Source of the DNA: Vampirovibrionales bacterium
GTDB lineage: Bacteria > Cyanobacteriota > Vampirovibrionia > Vampirovibrionales > Vampirovibrionaceae
NCBI GenBank assembly: GCA_029866025.1
Contig: JARXAD010000001.1
Location: 62,001 to 126,000 of the forward strand
DNA: 64,000 nt
Direction: 5' to 3'
The notes under the pieces were generated by a model, which worked only from the letters and a program-made list of their open reading frames with translations, was not told the DNA's origin and ran no database searches. The translations under genes and the position numbers were made by a program. This document shows, one piece after another, positions 62,858-64,000 of the stretch (position 1 is the stretch's first letter; every line of letters begins with the position of its first letter).

Positions 62858-63709
62858 CTAAACAGGAATTAACAAGGTTTTCAAAGAGATTTTTGCTTGT
62901 AAAGTCTTTATAATTAAATCAAGCTCCACTTTTGACTCCGCTTGCAGACCTAAGCACTTTGCTATACCTTCAGAATCTGTACTAAACCTACTATCTAAAG
63001 CTAACTTATGTTCTTTAGATAAGGTAGAGTTAAGTTTGTAAGCATGAAAATGCATTGATTCACCAAGAGAGGCGGATGCGCTTAGGTGGCCAAAACTAAA
63101 TTCCTTAATCATGTACTCTAATAATTTATCTTGGACTATTAATACTAGTTTTTTATTTAAATGCTCAAAAGTATGTATTTTGTGATGAATTTGAACGAGA
63201 ATTGTCTTTGCTGTCATTTTCCAATTCATACCGTAAGGACGAGTAGAGCTCTCAGCGTCATCTAAGCGCTTTAGATTCAGAGCTTTTAGTAGCCTTTGAC
63301 GCTCTGGCCATACGGTTCCTGTAGTATCAAGAGTTTGAATCTCAATACCTACGAAATCAACAACTTTTTCATTTTTTGCAGATATAAGAAAATAATCCAC
63401 ACTCCCACCCGGAATAGAAACTTCAGATACCACATGAAGTTCATTACCAGGCTCATGCAAAGTTAAGAGATGGATACAGTCAGTAAAAATTTGATGCCGT
63501 TCTAGAAAACGGCTAGGGCAAATAACTAGTGGCTCTGGATCTTTACCATATTCAACAGTGCAGGTTCCAATAGAAATATTGGGACCACTTTTTCTTACCT
63601 TATAACATTTTTTAGAGATATAAGGGCACTTCTGTTCCGAGACAATAGCATTCCAGTCTTGTTGGCTGGAAGTAGAAGAGCCAAAGAACTCTATAATCTT
63701 ACTCTTCAT
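62858..63709 (-). CDS. NotI-like restriction endonuclease
   Basis: It resembles the NotI family of type II endonucleases. Four Cys (in KCPYISKKC, IGTC and VICPSR; residues about 28, 35, 50 and 64) match the iron-binding Cys4 site of NotI. The PD-(D/E)xK-like core is SVDYFLISAKNEKVVDFVGI with Asp near 105 and E-x-Q near 123-125 in GIEIQTLDTTG, as in NotI's EIQTMD. The start overlaps the methyltransferase stop by 11 bp, as expected of a restriction-modification pair. Confidence 0.8.
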   Translation of the reverse strand: MKSKIIEFFGSSTSSQQDWNAIVSEQKCPYISKKCYKVRKSGPNISIGTCTVEYGKDPEPLVICPSRFLERHQIFTDCIHLLTLHEPGNELHVVSEVSIPGGSVDYFLISAKNEKVVDFVGIEIQTLDTTGTVWPERQRLLKALNLKRLDDAESSTRPYGMNWKMTAKTILVQIHHKIHTFEHLNKKLVLIVQDKLLEYMIKEFSFGHLSASASLGESMHFHAYKLNSTLSKEHKLALDSRFSTDSEGIAKCLGLQAESKVELDLIIKTLQAKISLKTLLIPV

Positions 63710-64000
63710 CTTTTAGTAATCTATCAGCAGTTAACTCCAAATATTTTTTTGAAATATCAATACCTATCGACTTTCTGTTCAACTGTTTTGCCACCATTAA
63801 GGTTGTACCCGTTCCACAAAAAGGGTCTAGAACTATCCCTTCTTTGGGGCATGTACTTAGGATAGGTATTCTACACAAATCTAGGGGGTATGCAGCAAAA
63901 TGAGATTGCCTCGTTTGAGTATCTTCGGGCAAGATATCCCACACATCATTCGGCTTGCTGCCATTTGGATGATATTTTAAAAAATAGTACCCTTTTTCAC
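63699..64000 (-). CDS. beta-class DNA methyltransferase, C-terminal part
   Basis: The gene is cut by the window end. The visible end holds SKPNDVWDILPEDTQTRQSH, then PLDLCRIPILSTCPKEGIVL and motif I LDPFCGTGTTLMVAKQ, followed by SIGIDISKKYLELTADRL. Motif I near the C-terminus means a beta-class N4-cytosine or N6-adenine enzyme. With the NotI-like endonuclease it should form a type II restriction-modification system and protect the same site. Confidence 0.87.
   Translation of the reverse strand, partial: EKGYYFLKYHPNGSKPNDVWDILPEDTQTRQSHFAAYPLDLCRIPILSTCPKEGIVLDPFCGTGTTLMVAKQLNRKSIGIDISKKYLELTADRLLKDEE

Noticed and set aside
1-64000. CRISPR array or full insertion sequence
   Set aside because: No regularly spaced repeats and no transposase with terminal inverted repeats were seen.

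Overview
The window looks like a chromosome segment of a Gram-negative bacterium related to Cyanobacteria, possibly the non-photosynthetic Vampirovibrionia/Melainabacteria branch. This is inference. It rests on an IctB-family membrane protein beside a DUF4330 protein, a DevBCA-type exporter with its own TolC-like protein, several heptosyltransferase-type (GT9) enzymes that imply LPS, a one-piece tmRNA, and no photosynthesis genes.

1-33.8 kb is a dense, moderately GC-rich housekeeping region. It holds TPR proteins, purM-purN, an envelope/glycan operon (lipoprotein, RfaE1-like kinase, DUF4330, IctB-like, GT9), tmRNA, prfB-aroQ, a GT9 pair, a ComF-like protein, a yebC-pabB pair, a GT2, two prepilin-like proteins, glcD-glcE-glcF, devC-devA-devB-tolC and proline iminopeptidase.

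33.8-39.9 kb is a looser zone with long intergenic stretches and decay. It holds an AHSA1/SRPBCC pseudogene, an alpha/beta hydrolase, a GNAT-nitrilase fusion, a secreted esterase and a second wrecked gene that runs into an attachment site.

39,890-49,298 is an integrative element bounded by exact 48-bp direct repeats, each the 3' part of a tRNA-Val(CAC) gene. It carries a tyrosine integrase, an AlpA-like factor, a prim-pol/DUF3987 replication protein, an XRE regulator and cargo (DUF262 protein, HEPN protein, DNA methyltransferase). Neither repeat has the 5' half of the tRNA, so a second element probably starts at 49.25 kb and the intact tRNA should lie to the right, outside the window.

49.3-64 kb is accessory DNA. 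It has a DNA-binding-type coiled-coil protein, a HicAB-like pair, an AIPR abortive-infection protein, a zinc-ribbon protein and a phage packaging module (D12 methylase, ParB-like, TerS, frameshifted TerL) with no capsid or tail genes. Next come two host-like minus-strand genes, the second preceded by a structured leader RNA with mutually exclusive pairings. Last is a tight four-gene operon: beta-class methyltransferase (cut by the window end), NotI-like endonuclease, DGQHR protein and a protein with a HEPN-like motif. Both cargo modules pair a DGQxR/ParB-like protein with a HEPN-like partner and a DNA methyltransferase; that recurrence is the best candidate here for an undescribed defence architecture.
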